A stretch of DNA of 64,000 nucleotides, taken from the NCBI RefSeq assembly GCF_954871325.1, contig NC_088775.1, forward strand, positions 42,137,561 to 42,201,560. The letters are read 5' to 3'. The DNA is from Gordionus sp. m RMFG-2023. Lineage: Eukaryota; Nematomorpha; Gordioida; Chordodea; Parachordodidae. Within the stretch, counting starts at the first letter, position 1, and each line of letters begins with the position of its first letter. This document shows, piece after piece, positions 35,392 to 44,902 of the stretch. The translations under genes were made by a program, and so were the position numbers. The notes beneath the pieces are model-generated. The model saw nothing but the letters and a program-made list of their open reading frames with translations. It was not told the DNA's origin and ran no database searches.

Positions 35392-37300
35392 ATATAGTCC
35401 CATTGAATATTTGGATAAAATATCCAGATATTTATATTCTAAAAAATTTATTGGTGTTTAGCTCATTTTTTTGTACTGGTGACTTTTTGTCCATCATCTA
35501 ATCAATTTGTTTTATATTTTTTTTGAAATCATTAAAAAAATATCATTACTGTTGATCCAAGTTATTTTATTGTAGTTGGGTTTGGCTGAAATGGTATATG
35601 CCAATTTCAAAATCTATTTATGTTCCTCAACTATTGTTATATCATCATTTGTGGAGAGTTTTATATGGTAAAAGTTCATAATACTAATCATAATGTTATT
35701 GAGATTGGAATGCCTGAATGGTACACTACCCTTCTGTTGTAATGTAAACTTTTTTAATGTATATTTTATTTGATAAAGTGATTTATTTTAACAGATGTAT
35801 TAATTTTATGTAAATGACTGATGATATTTATTACATTAACGAAATTGTAAAAATCACTTTTTCATTTTATATAAACTTTTGATTTAATTTAATTTTATAA
35901 TAATAAAAAAAATATAAAGAGAAAGTTAACAAAATTTTATCTCAGAGTATCGCCATCAGAGGCGATACTCTTATTCCAATAAAATATATATGTTAAATTA
36001 AATAAAATTTCAATAATTATTAGATTCTTTTATTCAATTTATAAAAGATGAATATTCTTTTTAAATTACAAATATGAAACCTTCCTTTGTATATTTTTTT
36101 ATCAGTTTGTATAACTTATATTTATTGTCGTTATATTTTTTTTATAAATTATTTCAATTCAAAATTATCATTTTTATTATTGTTTCGCGCACTTTTATAA
36201 AATTATTTTTTTTATTTAACCTGATATATGTAAATTCTTATAAAAATTTTTTTTAATATTGTCTACGCGAATTTTTAGAAAAATTTTATAATGAATAATA
36301 ATTTAATGTTTTGTATTGTCAAATTATACACTTGAAATAAAAAGAAATTAATATGTATCCATAAGTTAATCAGATATTTAAAGGAATAATAGTAATAACC
36401 TACTGTAAAAATTATATCAAAGGAGTTCTTAGTAAGAAAAAATAATCAACGATCCCATTAATCTTTAGAAATAACAAAAAAAATGAGTTAATCAGATATT
36501 TAAAGGAATAATAAGTATATATACATACTATAAAAATTTTATTTATATAGTTCCTAGTAAAAAAATTAACGATTTCATTAATCATTAGAAATTACAAAAA
36601 ATATTAAAATATATGAGTAAATGTGATATTTATAGAAATAATAAATATCTATTTTCCATTTACCCTCAAATTTATTTTCTACCCAGCTACAAGTCTCATG
36701 AAATTATATACAGAAAACGAGGTAAATAAATGACTCCTAGTTTACCATTATAGGTTATTTTTTAGAATAAATATTACAAAAAAATTGATTTATATTTTTA
36801 TTATTAAACAGATAAGTTATCTAATGCAGAAGAAAAATTTGTTATGAATTATTATAAAAAATATATATAATATTGAATAAATTCTATTTATTAAATATGT
36901 TAATAATATTAAAATATGCAATTTATATTATAAATATATTAAATAAATTATATTAATTATTATATTTTAATAAAATCTTATAATCTTACAATTTAATAAA
37001 TTTACATATTTTTCATATCTAATTTAAATAAATATGTATTTTCAATATTATATTATATTATTAATTTATATAAATATTTAATACTAAAATTATATATTTT
37101 CTAATATTTATATTAATAAACTTTTCTTTATATCAAATTAATTAAATATTAAATAATTTACTTTAAATAGTAAAATCTGTCTAATCTGTAAAGTTTAAAT
37201 TTTTTAATATTTTTAAATCTCTCACTTCAAACTTATAGGGGCCATTTTGTCAGCCATTTTAGCTTAGCTTTTTTAACATTATTTAATAATAGTAATTGCG
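35392..37300. repeat. 1.9-kb extra segment in MULE-A copy 1
   Basis: Copy 2 passes directly from ATTGTGGATATTT to GACTGTAACC. Copy 1 has this segment between the equivalent points. Near its start (about 35475-35590) it holds a decayed minus-strand MULE piece: AACTTGGATCAACAGTAATG (reverse complement) and LDDGQKVT match the transposase end, with the middle deleted. At 35944-35969 there is a perfect hairpin, GAGTATCGCC and GGCGATACTC around ATCAGA. At 36365-36620 a unit of about 122 bp (GTTAATCAGATATTTAAAGG) is repeated twice. The rest is A+T-rich. The segment ends at the 9-bp site GTAATTGCG where copy 2 landed. Confidence 0.6.
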
Positions 37301-37353
37301 GGTTACAGTCAAATATCCACAATAAAGTATCATTATCTCTCTTATTTTATAAT

Positions 37354-38622
37354 TTAATAAGATATATTTTTTCTTCTTTCGGTAACTTTTCGCCCATCAT
37401 CTAATTGCATCAACATAAGATCCATATCTTGTTCTATATTTTTAATGATATCAATAAATAAATAAATATTGGGGTGAGAATAAGGAACGTATTCCTTTAA
37501 AGCACGATTAAATCCTTCAACGTGGTTATTCGTCCTCACCCCTCTAACATCAAATGTGTTCCACTTCATATTTGAACTTGGCATTACTGTTAATCCAAGT
37601 ATTTTTAAAATAATTTAAAAAATCTAAAATAGAACTTAATTGAAAAGATCGAGCTTGGTTAGTTAACTCAATCATTATAGATGGCACATCCCTTTCTAAT
37701 AAAAATGGGATGGCCATTATAATACGAAAAAATTTATGAATATAAGGATTTCGCCTGTGTAGTTGGGTCAGGCGATATTCCTGAATGCGTCTTACGATGC
37801 ATTGACAGAAATGGAAATAGCAACCCTTAACAATAATTCTTGGAAAAATTTCCTTTAGGGCTAAAAATAAGCCATTTTCAAAATCTATTGTTGCACTTGG
37901 TGGCGAAAAAATTAAACCTAATGATAAGCAATAATTTTTTAATAAATAAAACATTCGAATATATGTATTTTTATATTTATCTGGTAAAAGAATATATGCA
38001 CAGATAATTAATGTATTATTTATAATAATATTTATAGTGTAAAATTGTTTAAATAGTTTAGGGGCGGCATTAAACGTGCCATCTAGATATATTTTATCTG
38101 CCAAACAAAGGCGAGATAAAAGTATACGAGTAGAAAAAATAAATAATTTATCATTACAAATTAAAAAATTATTATTAGTTATTGTGACTTTATGTTCCTC
38201 AAGCAATGCTATATCAGCATTTGTGCGAGGTAAGAATGGCCGCGTCGATTGAATAACGCGTGCCATAATTGTATTTACCGACAAAAATGTTGGTAAGGTT
38301 TTAGGATGTCGCATCGCAAAGGAATCTAATTTCCTTACGCGCATAACCTTTTTATATATTTTATGTAAGCTTAAATATTTATTTAATTTTGTTTGATTTT
38401 TTAATTCATTTAATGTAAGTAAAAGTTCATAATACTTTTCATCATTATCATGATTATGTTGCTTAGTCATCATAAAATGAGTACCTAATATACCCCTTCC
38501 CTTACAACTTTGTAAACGACATTTATAAAAATATCTATTGCGATGATATAAATATTTATTTGAATAGATTAAATTATTATTAAATTTAGATTTTATAAAT
38601 TTATACGAATAATCTTCAATGC
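37354..38622 (-). CDS. MULE-A copy 2, second FLYWCH finger and MULE transposase
   Basis: The exon starts at 38622 after a CTTTTGTAG acceptor in phase 1, as in copy 1. The frame runs through the finger (FYKCRLQSCKGRG, KQHNHD) and the catalytic blocks LDGTFNAAPKLF, TIDFENGLFLA and VKGCYFHFCQCIVRRIQEYR to NSNAKFKYE. There a 2-bp loss at about 37558 (copy 1 has GAAATGTGG, copy 2 GAAGTGG) shifts the frame. The remainder, with WNTFDVRGVRTNNHVEGF (catalytic Glu) and LDDGRKVTERRKN, continues in the next frame to 37354. Unlike copy 1, the Arg codon after CYFHFCQCIV is intact. One lesion makes the copy inactive. Confidence 0.88.
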
Positions 38623-38649
38623 CTACAAAAGATAATTTCCAGATAAAAT

Positions 38650-41090
38650 TAGTAGCATATTTTAAATTTACTTTGGTTAGTTGGAGGGATTATATTATTT
38701 GATGCTAAGAATAAAATTTCCAAGTTAATAAGATGGCATATTTTAAATTTACTTTGGTTGGTTGGAGGGATCATATTATTTGATGCTAAGAATAAAATTT
38801 CCAAGTTAACAAGATGACATATTTTAAATTTACTTTGGTTAGTTGGAGGGATCATATTATTTGATGCTAAGAATAAAATTTCCAAGTTAATAAGATGGCA
38901 TATTTTAAATTTACTTTGGTTGGTTGGAGGGATCATATTATTTGATGCTAAGAATAAAATTTCCAAGTTAATAAGATGGCATATTTTAAATTTACTTTGG
39001 TTGGTTGGAGGGATCATATTATTTGATGCTAAGAATAAAATTTCCAAGTTAATAAGATGGCATATTTTAAATTTACTTTGGTTGGTTGGAGGGATCATAT
39101 TATTTGATGCTAAGAATAAAATTTCCAAGTTAACAAGATGACATATTTTAAATTTACTTTGGTTAGTTGGAGGGATCATATTATTTGATGCTAAGAATAA
39201 AATTTCCAAGTTAATAAGATGGCATATTTTAAATTTACTTTGGTTGGTTGGAGGGATCATATTATTTGATGCTAAGAATAAAATTTCCAAGTTAATAAGA
39301 TGGCATATTTTAAATTTACTTTGGTTGGTTGGAGGGATCATATTATTTGATGCTAAGAATAAAATTTCCAAGTTAATAAGATGGCATATTTTAAATTTAC
39401 TTTGGTTGGTTGGAGGGATCATATTATTTGATGCTAAGAATAAAATTTCCAAGTTAATAAGATGGCATATTTTAAATTTACTTTGGTTGGTTGGAGGGGT
39501 CATATTATTTGATGCTAAGAATAAAATTTCCAAGTTAACAAGATGACATATTTTAAATTTACTTTGGTTAGTTGGAGGGATCATATTATTTGATGCTAAG
39601 AATAAAATTTCCAAGTTAACAAGATGACATATTTTAAATTTACTTTGGTTAGTTGGAGGGATCATATTATTTGATGCTAAGAATAAAATTTCCAAGTTAA
39701 TAAGATGGCATATTTTAAATTTACTTTGGTTGGTTGGAGGGATCATATTATTTGATGCTAAGAATAAAATTTCCAAGTTAACAAGATGACATATTTTAAA
39801 TTTATTTTGGTTAGTTGGAGTGATCATATTATTTGATGCTAAGAATAAAATTTCCAAGTTAACAAGATGACATATTTTAAATTTACTTTGGTTAGTTGGA
39901 GGGATCATATTATTTGATGCTAAGAATAAAATTTCCAAGTTAACAAGATGACATATTTTAAATTTACTTTGGTTAGTTGGAGGGATCATATTATTTGATG
40001 CTAAGAATAAAATCTCCAAGTTAATAAGATGGCATATTTTAAATTTACTTTGGTTGGTTGGAGGGATCATATTATTTGATGCTAAGAATAAAATTTCCAA
40101 GTTAATAAGATGGCATATTTTAAATTTACTTTGGTTGGTTGGAGGGGTCATATTATTTGATGCTAAGAATAAAATTTCCAAGTTAACAAGATGACATATT
40201 TTAAATTTACTTTGGTTAGTTGGAGGGATCATATTATTTGATGCTAAGAATAAAATTTCCAAGTTAACAAGATGACATATTTTAAATTTACTTTGGTTAG
40301 TTGGAGGGATCATATTATTTGATGCTAAGAATAAAATTTCCAAGTTAATAAGATGGCATATTTTAAATTTACTTTGGTTGGTTGGAGGGATCATATTATT
40401 TGATGCTAAGAATAAAATTTCCAAGTTAACAAGATGACATATTTTAAATTTATTTTGGTTAGTTGGAGTGATCATATTATTTGATGCTAAGAATAAAATT
40501 TCCAAGTTAACAAGATGACATATTTTAAATTTACTTTGGTTAGTTGGAGGGATCATATTATTTGATGTTAAGAATAAAATTTCCAAGTTAACAAGATGAC
40601 ATATTTTAAATTTACTTTGGTTAGTTGGAGGGATCATATTATTTGATGCTAAGAATAAAATCTCCAAGTTAATAAGATGGCATATTTTAAATTTACTTTG
40701 GTTGGTTGGAGGGATCATATTATTTGATGCTAAGAATAAAATTTCCAAGTTAATAAGATGGCATATTTTAAATTTACTTTGGTTGGTTGGAGGGGTCATA
40801 TTATTTGATGCTAAGAATAAAATTTCCAAGTTAACAAGATGACATATTTTAAATTTATTTTGGTTAGTTGGAGGGATCATATTATTTGTTGCTAAGAATA
40901 AAATTTCCAAGTTAACAAGATGACATATTTTAAATTTACTTTGGTTAGTTGGAGGGATCATATTATTTGATGCTAAGAATAAAATTTCCAAGTTAACAAG
41001 ATGACACATTTTAAATTTACTTAGGTTAGTTAGAGGGATCATATTATTTGATGCTAAGAATACAATTTCCAGGTTAACAAGATAGCATAT
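38650..41090 (-). repeat. 81-bp exon-intron array of MULE-A copy 2 (about 30 units, 648-bp higher-order repeat)
   Basis: About 30 units of exactly 81 bp, the same exon-intron unit as in copy 1. Unit variants recur every eight units. On the plus strand GGAGGGGTC occurs at 39493, 40141 and 40789, GGAGTGATC at 39817 and 40465, and AATCTCCAAG at 40011 and 40659, all spaced exactly 648 bp. In some units (about 39802, 40450 and 40856) the donor GTAAAT is ATAAAT on the minus strand, so those exons may be skipped. Read without splicing, the array is a 797-codon open frame (41042-38649) only because 81 is a multiple of three and the unit lacks stops. Confidence 0.9.
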
Positions 41091-41372
41091 TAGTAATATA
41101 TTTTATAATTTACCTTGGTTGGTTATGATCTCAAATGTTGCTGGAGAAAATATTTCAGATAAAATTTTAAAATAAAGTTAGAATTATATTTTACTTTGAG
41201 TGGCTACTGATATACTATCTACATTTATGTAATCAGCTTAAAATAAATTTTTATAAATTATAAAATTAGAATTATATTTTACTTTGTGTGGCTATAGATT
41301 TAACTTGTGTTATTTCTAAGCAGGCAGGAGCTATAATATAATTATTTTATATAAGATTAACAAAAAATATAC

Positions 41373-41565
41373 CTGTACAATATTTAGATTTTTGGAAGGT
41401 ATTATTTTTAAATATCCCTTTCCTTGCACATGATGGCCTGGTGCATTTGTAATACATAGTAGTATTATAACTATCATATTTTCTAAAATATGACGGAATC
41501 ATAAGGCAATATTTATAAAGTAAAAATAAATATTGAGCAATCAGCTTGTTAAATTGAGCATACAA
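41373..41565 (-). CDS. MULE-A copy 2, first FLYWCH-like finger exon
   Basis: The exon starts MYAQFNKLIAQYLFLLYKYC and contains YNTTMYYKCTRPSCARKG with the Cys pair intact. It ends KSKYCT in phase 1 at the GTATAT donor (41372-41371). Downstream on the minus strand come small phase-1 exons that end in ATQ or TNQ (about 41323-41277, 41232-41192 and 41150-41124), each between an AG acceptor and a GTAAA-type donor, and then the 81-bp array. The design of two FLYWCH-like fingers joined by microexons is shared with copy 1 and, in altered form, with MULE-B. Confidence 0.72.
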
Positions 41566-41679
41566 ATTTTAAGCTTAAGCAAAATTTAGCAAAAAGTCAT
41601 GCGAAAAAATCCCTAATTATGGCTGAAAAATAGTAAAGGCGGTACGATACGGTAATTGCGGACTGTAACCACATAAATG

Positions 41680-42173
41680 CTCAATAATAATAATATATTT
41701 TTAAAAATTTACAATTTTATATCAAATAATTTGTTTATAATGTAATTAAGTAAAATAATCAAATGAATCCTAACCTCAACTGATCTTCAATTAAATTATA
41801 TTGGTATTCTCTAAAATAAAAAAACTCAACATTTACTCCAACAGTACTACATAATATCATTAATTTACTTTCGCCCAGAAATTATTCAGAGACATAGATT
41901 GCCACAATATCACTGATATAAAACTCACCAAAATTATACTCTTACAAGATATTCCATACTTATATCTATTACACCCTCAAATATTCAACCAAATAAGGTC
42001 CACTGCCTATATATAATTGCCAAAAAAACTTATCACCCAGATTCCTTTGACTCAATCAAGAAAATACTTATTTCAATCATAGTTTTAATTTAATTTATCT
42101 ACTTGATTAATATTATTATATAAATATAAATTTATTTTTAAACATTCCTCAACCATTTAAACCCCAATTATTT
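41680..42173 (-). repeat. P-element 3' subterminal fragment
   Basis: About 480 bp match the reverse complement of 53720-54185, the 3' non-coding end of the complete P-type element. Shared blocks are AATCAAATGAATCCTAACCT, TCAACTGATCTTCAATTAA, AAGGTCCACTGCCTATATAT and TTCCTTTGACTC. MULE-A copy 1 abuts its left side and MULE-B its right side, so both MULEs probably landed in an older P copy. The DNA left of MULE-A (28560-28638) resembles the expected P terminus only weakly. Confidence 0.75.
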
Positions 42174-42258
42174 GGTATCGGTCCGATCCGTTTGTCTGTC
42201 TTTTGTCATTATACCATTTCGCTTCAAAATTTCGAAATATTTCCTAGAAAAAGTCTTT

Positions 42259-42617
42259 ACTTCAATATTGAATTTGTGTTTATCTCCTTAAAGGAAAAGG
42301 TAATTGTTTTAATTAAAATTTTTACATATTAATATTTTAAAGTATTTACTTCAATACTGTTATTGTGGCAATCTCATTTACATCAATATTGTATATCTGT
42401 TTATCTCCTTAAAGGAAAAGGTAATTGTTTTAATTAAAATTTTTACATATTAATATTTTAAAGTATTTACTTCAATACTGTTATTGTGGCAATCTCATTT
42501 ACATCAATATTGTATATCTGTTTATCTCCTTAAAGGAAAAGGTAATTGTTTTAATTAAAATTTTTACATATTAATATTTTAAAGTATTTACTTCAATACT
42601 GTTATTGTGGCAATCTT
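42259..42617 (+). repeat. tandem repeat, three units of 121 bp, before MULE-B
   Basis: Units recur at 42281, 42402 and 42523 (TATCTCCTTAAAGGAAAAGG). Each could be parsed as a 78-nt exon (TATTTACTTCAATACTG to GGAAAAG) plus a 43-nt intron (GTAATTG to TTTTAAAG), 78 again being a multiple of three. Two frames are open through the unit, but neither joins cleanly to the FLYWCH exon at 42623, so it may be untranslated leader. It lies within the probable 5' part of MULE-B, whose left end may be GGTATCGGTCCGATCC at 42174. Confidence 0.7.
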
Positions 42618-42622
42618 AAATA

Positions 42623-42770
42623 ATGATACCAACTTCATACCGAAAATCCAAATATTATAAATGTAAAATTTATTATATTTGTACTTCTCCAACCTGCCAT
42701 GGTAGAGGATTTACATTAAATAATGTATTTACTCTGACAGCAGAATGCAATGGTAAATTATTTAATCTGC
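42623..42770 (+). CDS. MULE-B copy 1, first FLYWCH-like finger
   Basis: The open frame reads MIPTSYRKSKYYKCKIYYIC then TSPTCHGRGFTLNNVFTLTA, matching MIPSYFRKYDSYNTTMYYKC of MULE-A with the Cys pair CTSPTC. The exon end is not certain. The same frame continues to 43039 and merges into the first tandem exon copy. An intron probably lies between (an AG acceptor TTTTCCTTAAG precedes the repeat unit at about 42890). Confidence 0.6.
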
Positions 42771-42889
42771 AAGATTTTAATATACAAGATGTAATTTATT
42801 ATTTTCTAGATATTTGCAAGTACTTGACTGCAAGAAGAGGAAGTATTTTACAATATAATATGAAAATCAAATTAGTATATTTTTCCTTA

Positions 42890-43485
42890 AGTATCAGAAA
42901 TGAAGATAATGTGACTTCTGTGAATATTCATGAACAAGAAGATGGAAGTGCTGTGGGGATTTCTGGGATCCTTGAAGAAGGTCCGGAGTCGATATCCTCG
43001 ATGATCAATCCTATTCGAGAAGATGCTGATTTTGGTTAATCAAAATTTTTTAATATATTTTCTTTTTAATTTTATCATAGTTAATCAAAATTTTGTTAGT
43101 ATATTTTCTTTTTAATTTTATCATAATTGATCAAAAATATATTTTTCCTTAAGAATCGATAAGTAGAAATGAAGAGATCGTGACTTCTGTGATTAATCAT
43201 GAACAAGAAGATGGAGGTGCTGTGGGGATTTCTGGGATCCTTGAAGAAGGTCCGGAGTCGATATCCTCGATGATCAATCCTATTCGAGAAGATGCTGATT
43301 TTGGTTAATCAAAATTTTTTAATATATTTTCTTTTTAATTTTATCATAGTTAATCAAAATTTTGTTAGTATATTTTCTTTTTAATTTTATCATAATTAAT
43401 CAAAAATATATTTTTCCTTAAGAATCGATGGGTAGAAATGAAGAGATTGTGACTTCTGTGATTAATCATGAACAAGATGATGGAG
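42890..43485 (+). repeat. MULE-B tandem exon duplication, 269-bp unit
   Basis: AAATGAAG...GTGACTTCTGTG recurs at 42898, 43167 and 43436, exactly 269 bp apart. Each unit has an AG acceptor (TTTTCCTTAAG). A 150-nt exon follows, with NEEIVTSVINHEQEDGGAVG, ISGILEEGPESISSM and NPIREDADF. Then come a GTTAAT donor and a 119-nt intron that itself contains a short duplication. The exon is a multiple of three with phase-1 borders, so duplications keep the frame. The third copy diverges after HEQDDGE and runs on as the acidic linker (DDLHVLPFLDESFIDEE). Confidence 0.8.
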
Positions 43486-43666
43486 AGGATGATCTCCATG
43501 TTTTACCATTTTTGGACGAAAGTTTTATAGATGAAGAAGTTGTAATCGATATCTCCATTGCAGCTGATAGCTCTGTAACTTTACCAATATCAGTTAATAA
43601 CATTCAATTCTCATATTTAAATGTAGAACAGCATATAATTTTATTCTTTCCCAAAAAAAACGTAAT

Positions 43667-44902
43667 TTGTTATATTCAAATAAATTTCTATATGTTCATC
43701 ATAAGTTTGGAATTTTATTTAAATGTAGACTAAGTCATTGTACGGCAAGAGGTACATTATTAAATATGCAGTTTACATTGACACATATTCACAACCATCA
43801 TTCTGAATCTGAGGAAGAGCATTATGCAATTTTAGTAACTATGAATAAACTTAAATAACAAATTCGAGCGTACCCCTATCAAAGCAAACGTAAAACATAT
43901 AATCAAGTTATGCGTATTAGAAAAATGGATCCTCTCGTTCAACTCTATTCTAATGCTCTACCAACATTTCTATCTGTCAAAACTATTATGAATCGTGTTA
44001 TTAAATCATTGAGACCACCTTTGCCTCTTATAAATTCTGATATCCGATTATACGGGGATTATAAATTAACACTTGATAATAAGACTTTTTTAATTTGTAA
44101 TGAAAATAATGAATTATTAATATTTTCTACACATGAACTACTTGAAAGTCTCTGTAATGCCGACCAAATTTTGATGGACGGCACATTTTTTTCGTGTCCT
44201 ATATTATTTAAGCAATTATACACTATTCATATAATGATTAATCATACAATAATTCCTTGCGCATATATATTATTGCCAAATAAAAATAAAGAAACGTATC
44301 TAAAAATGTTGAATCTTTTAAAAAACTATTGCCGATCTATAGGTTTTTCCTTTTCTCCTTCTAAAGCACTTATAAATTTCGAAATGGGAGCACTTACAGA
44401 ACTCGAAGAAATTTTTCCAACCATTTCTGTCAAGGGATGCTACTTTCATTATTGTCAATGCATTTTAAGACGAATACAGGGTAATAGGTTGACAGCATAT
44501 AGTCGTCTTAATCCTGATTTTAAGAGATTTTATCGCAGACTAATGGCGATACCTTTCTTAACCGAAATCGACATACGATTGGTACTGTCAGAATTAAATA
44601 ATGAAGTAGAGGCCTTTATAGATCCCATAAGAGATCTCTTTACATACTTTAAAAGTACTTGGATTAACCCAAACGCTAAATTTAAATATAAGATGTGGAA
44701 CATGTATGATGTTCAAGGTGTTAGAACAAATAACCATGTTGAGGGATTTCATCGTTCTTTAAAAGAGTATATAACATATTCTCATCCTAATTTATATCTT
44801 TTTATTGATATATTAAAACAAATACAACAAGATATGGATATAAAATTTATCCAATTGCGTAATGGGAAAAAAGTTACCGAAAGAAAAAAAAATACTGTAT
44901 AA
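43667..44902 (+). CDS. MULE-B copy 1, second FLYWCH finger and MULE transposase
   Basis: Finger 2 (about 43667-43858) reads FVHH/KFGILFKCRLSHCTARG, then THIHNHHSE (Cys-Cys-His-His). A stop (TAA, 43856-43858) and a short gap separate it from the 330-residue transposase frame 43910-44902. That frame carries LPTFLSVKTIMNRVI, ILMDGTFFSCPILF (first Asp), ALINFEMGALTELEE (the position where MULE-A has its second Asp is Asn here), VKGCYFHYCQCILRRIQ and NNHVEGFHRSLKEY (Glu). It ends RNGKKVTERKKN, as in MULE-A. The Asp-to-Asn change would be expected to weaken or abolish catalysis if that residue is the catalytic one. It is otherwise well preserved. Confidence 0.85.

Larger units (their letters stand above)
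37301..41651 (-). mobile_element. MULE-A copy 2, inverted and nested in copy 1
   Basis: On the minus strand it begins CGTATCGTACCGCCTTTACT and ends GACTGTAACC. A 9-bp duplication GTAATTGCG flanks it exactly (37292-37300 and 41652-41660). It sits 10 bp before the right end of copy 1. Its total length of 4351 bp agrees with copy 1 minus insertions, once the longer array is allowed for. The transposase-coding arms are nearly identical between copies, so this transposition is recent. Order on the minus strand: finger 1 (41565-41373), microexons, array (about 41090-38650), finger 2 plus transposase (38622-37354). Confidence 0.93.
28648..41670 (+). mobile_element. MULE-A copy 1, carrying a hAT and an inverted second MULE-A
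   Basis: The left end is CGTATCGTACAGCCTTTACT and the right end is GACTGTAACC. The same two ends bound copy 2. The 9-bp duplication ACATAAATG flanks the whole unit (28639-28647 and 41671-41679), the size expected for Mutator-like elements. Removing the hAT (29206-33074) and copy 2 (37301-41651) with their duplications leaves about 4.8 kb, of which about 1.9 kb (35392-37300) is not in copy 2. Coding order: FLYWCH-like finger 1 (28734-28916), microexons, array (33083-34040), finger 2 and transposase (34075-35348). The two termini are not obvious inverted repeats of each other. Confidence 0.88.

Noticed and set aside
38649-41042. A 797-codon open frame that reads as a 27-residue leucine-rich-repeat protein (HLVNLEILFLASNNMIPP)
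   Set aside because: 81 is a multiple of three and the unit has no stop in that frame, so the frame is open automatically; the opposite strand is also open over several units. The copy 1 array loses the frame by a 1-base deletion in what I read as intron. Flanking small exons fit the exon-intron reading in one phase. Not fully excluded: transcripts would decide.
37301-41670. GGTTACAGTC/GACTGTAACC at 37301 and 41661 as the inverted termini of one element
   Set aside because: This leaves no target duplication. With copy 2 ending at 41651 the GTAATTGCG duplication becomes exact, and the last 10 bp then complete copy 1 with its own ACATAAATG duplication.
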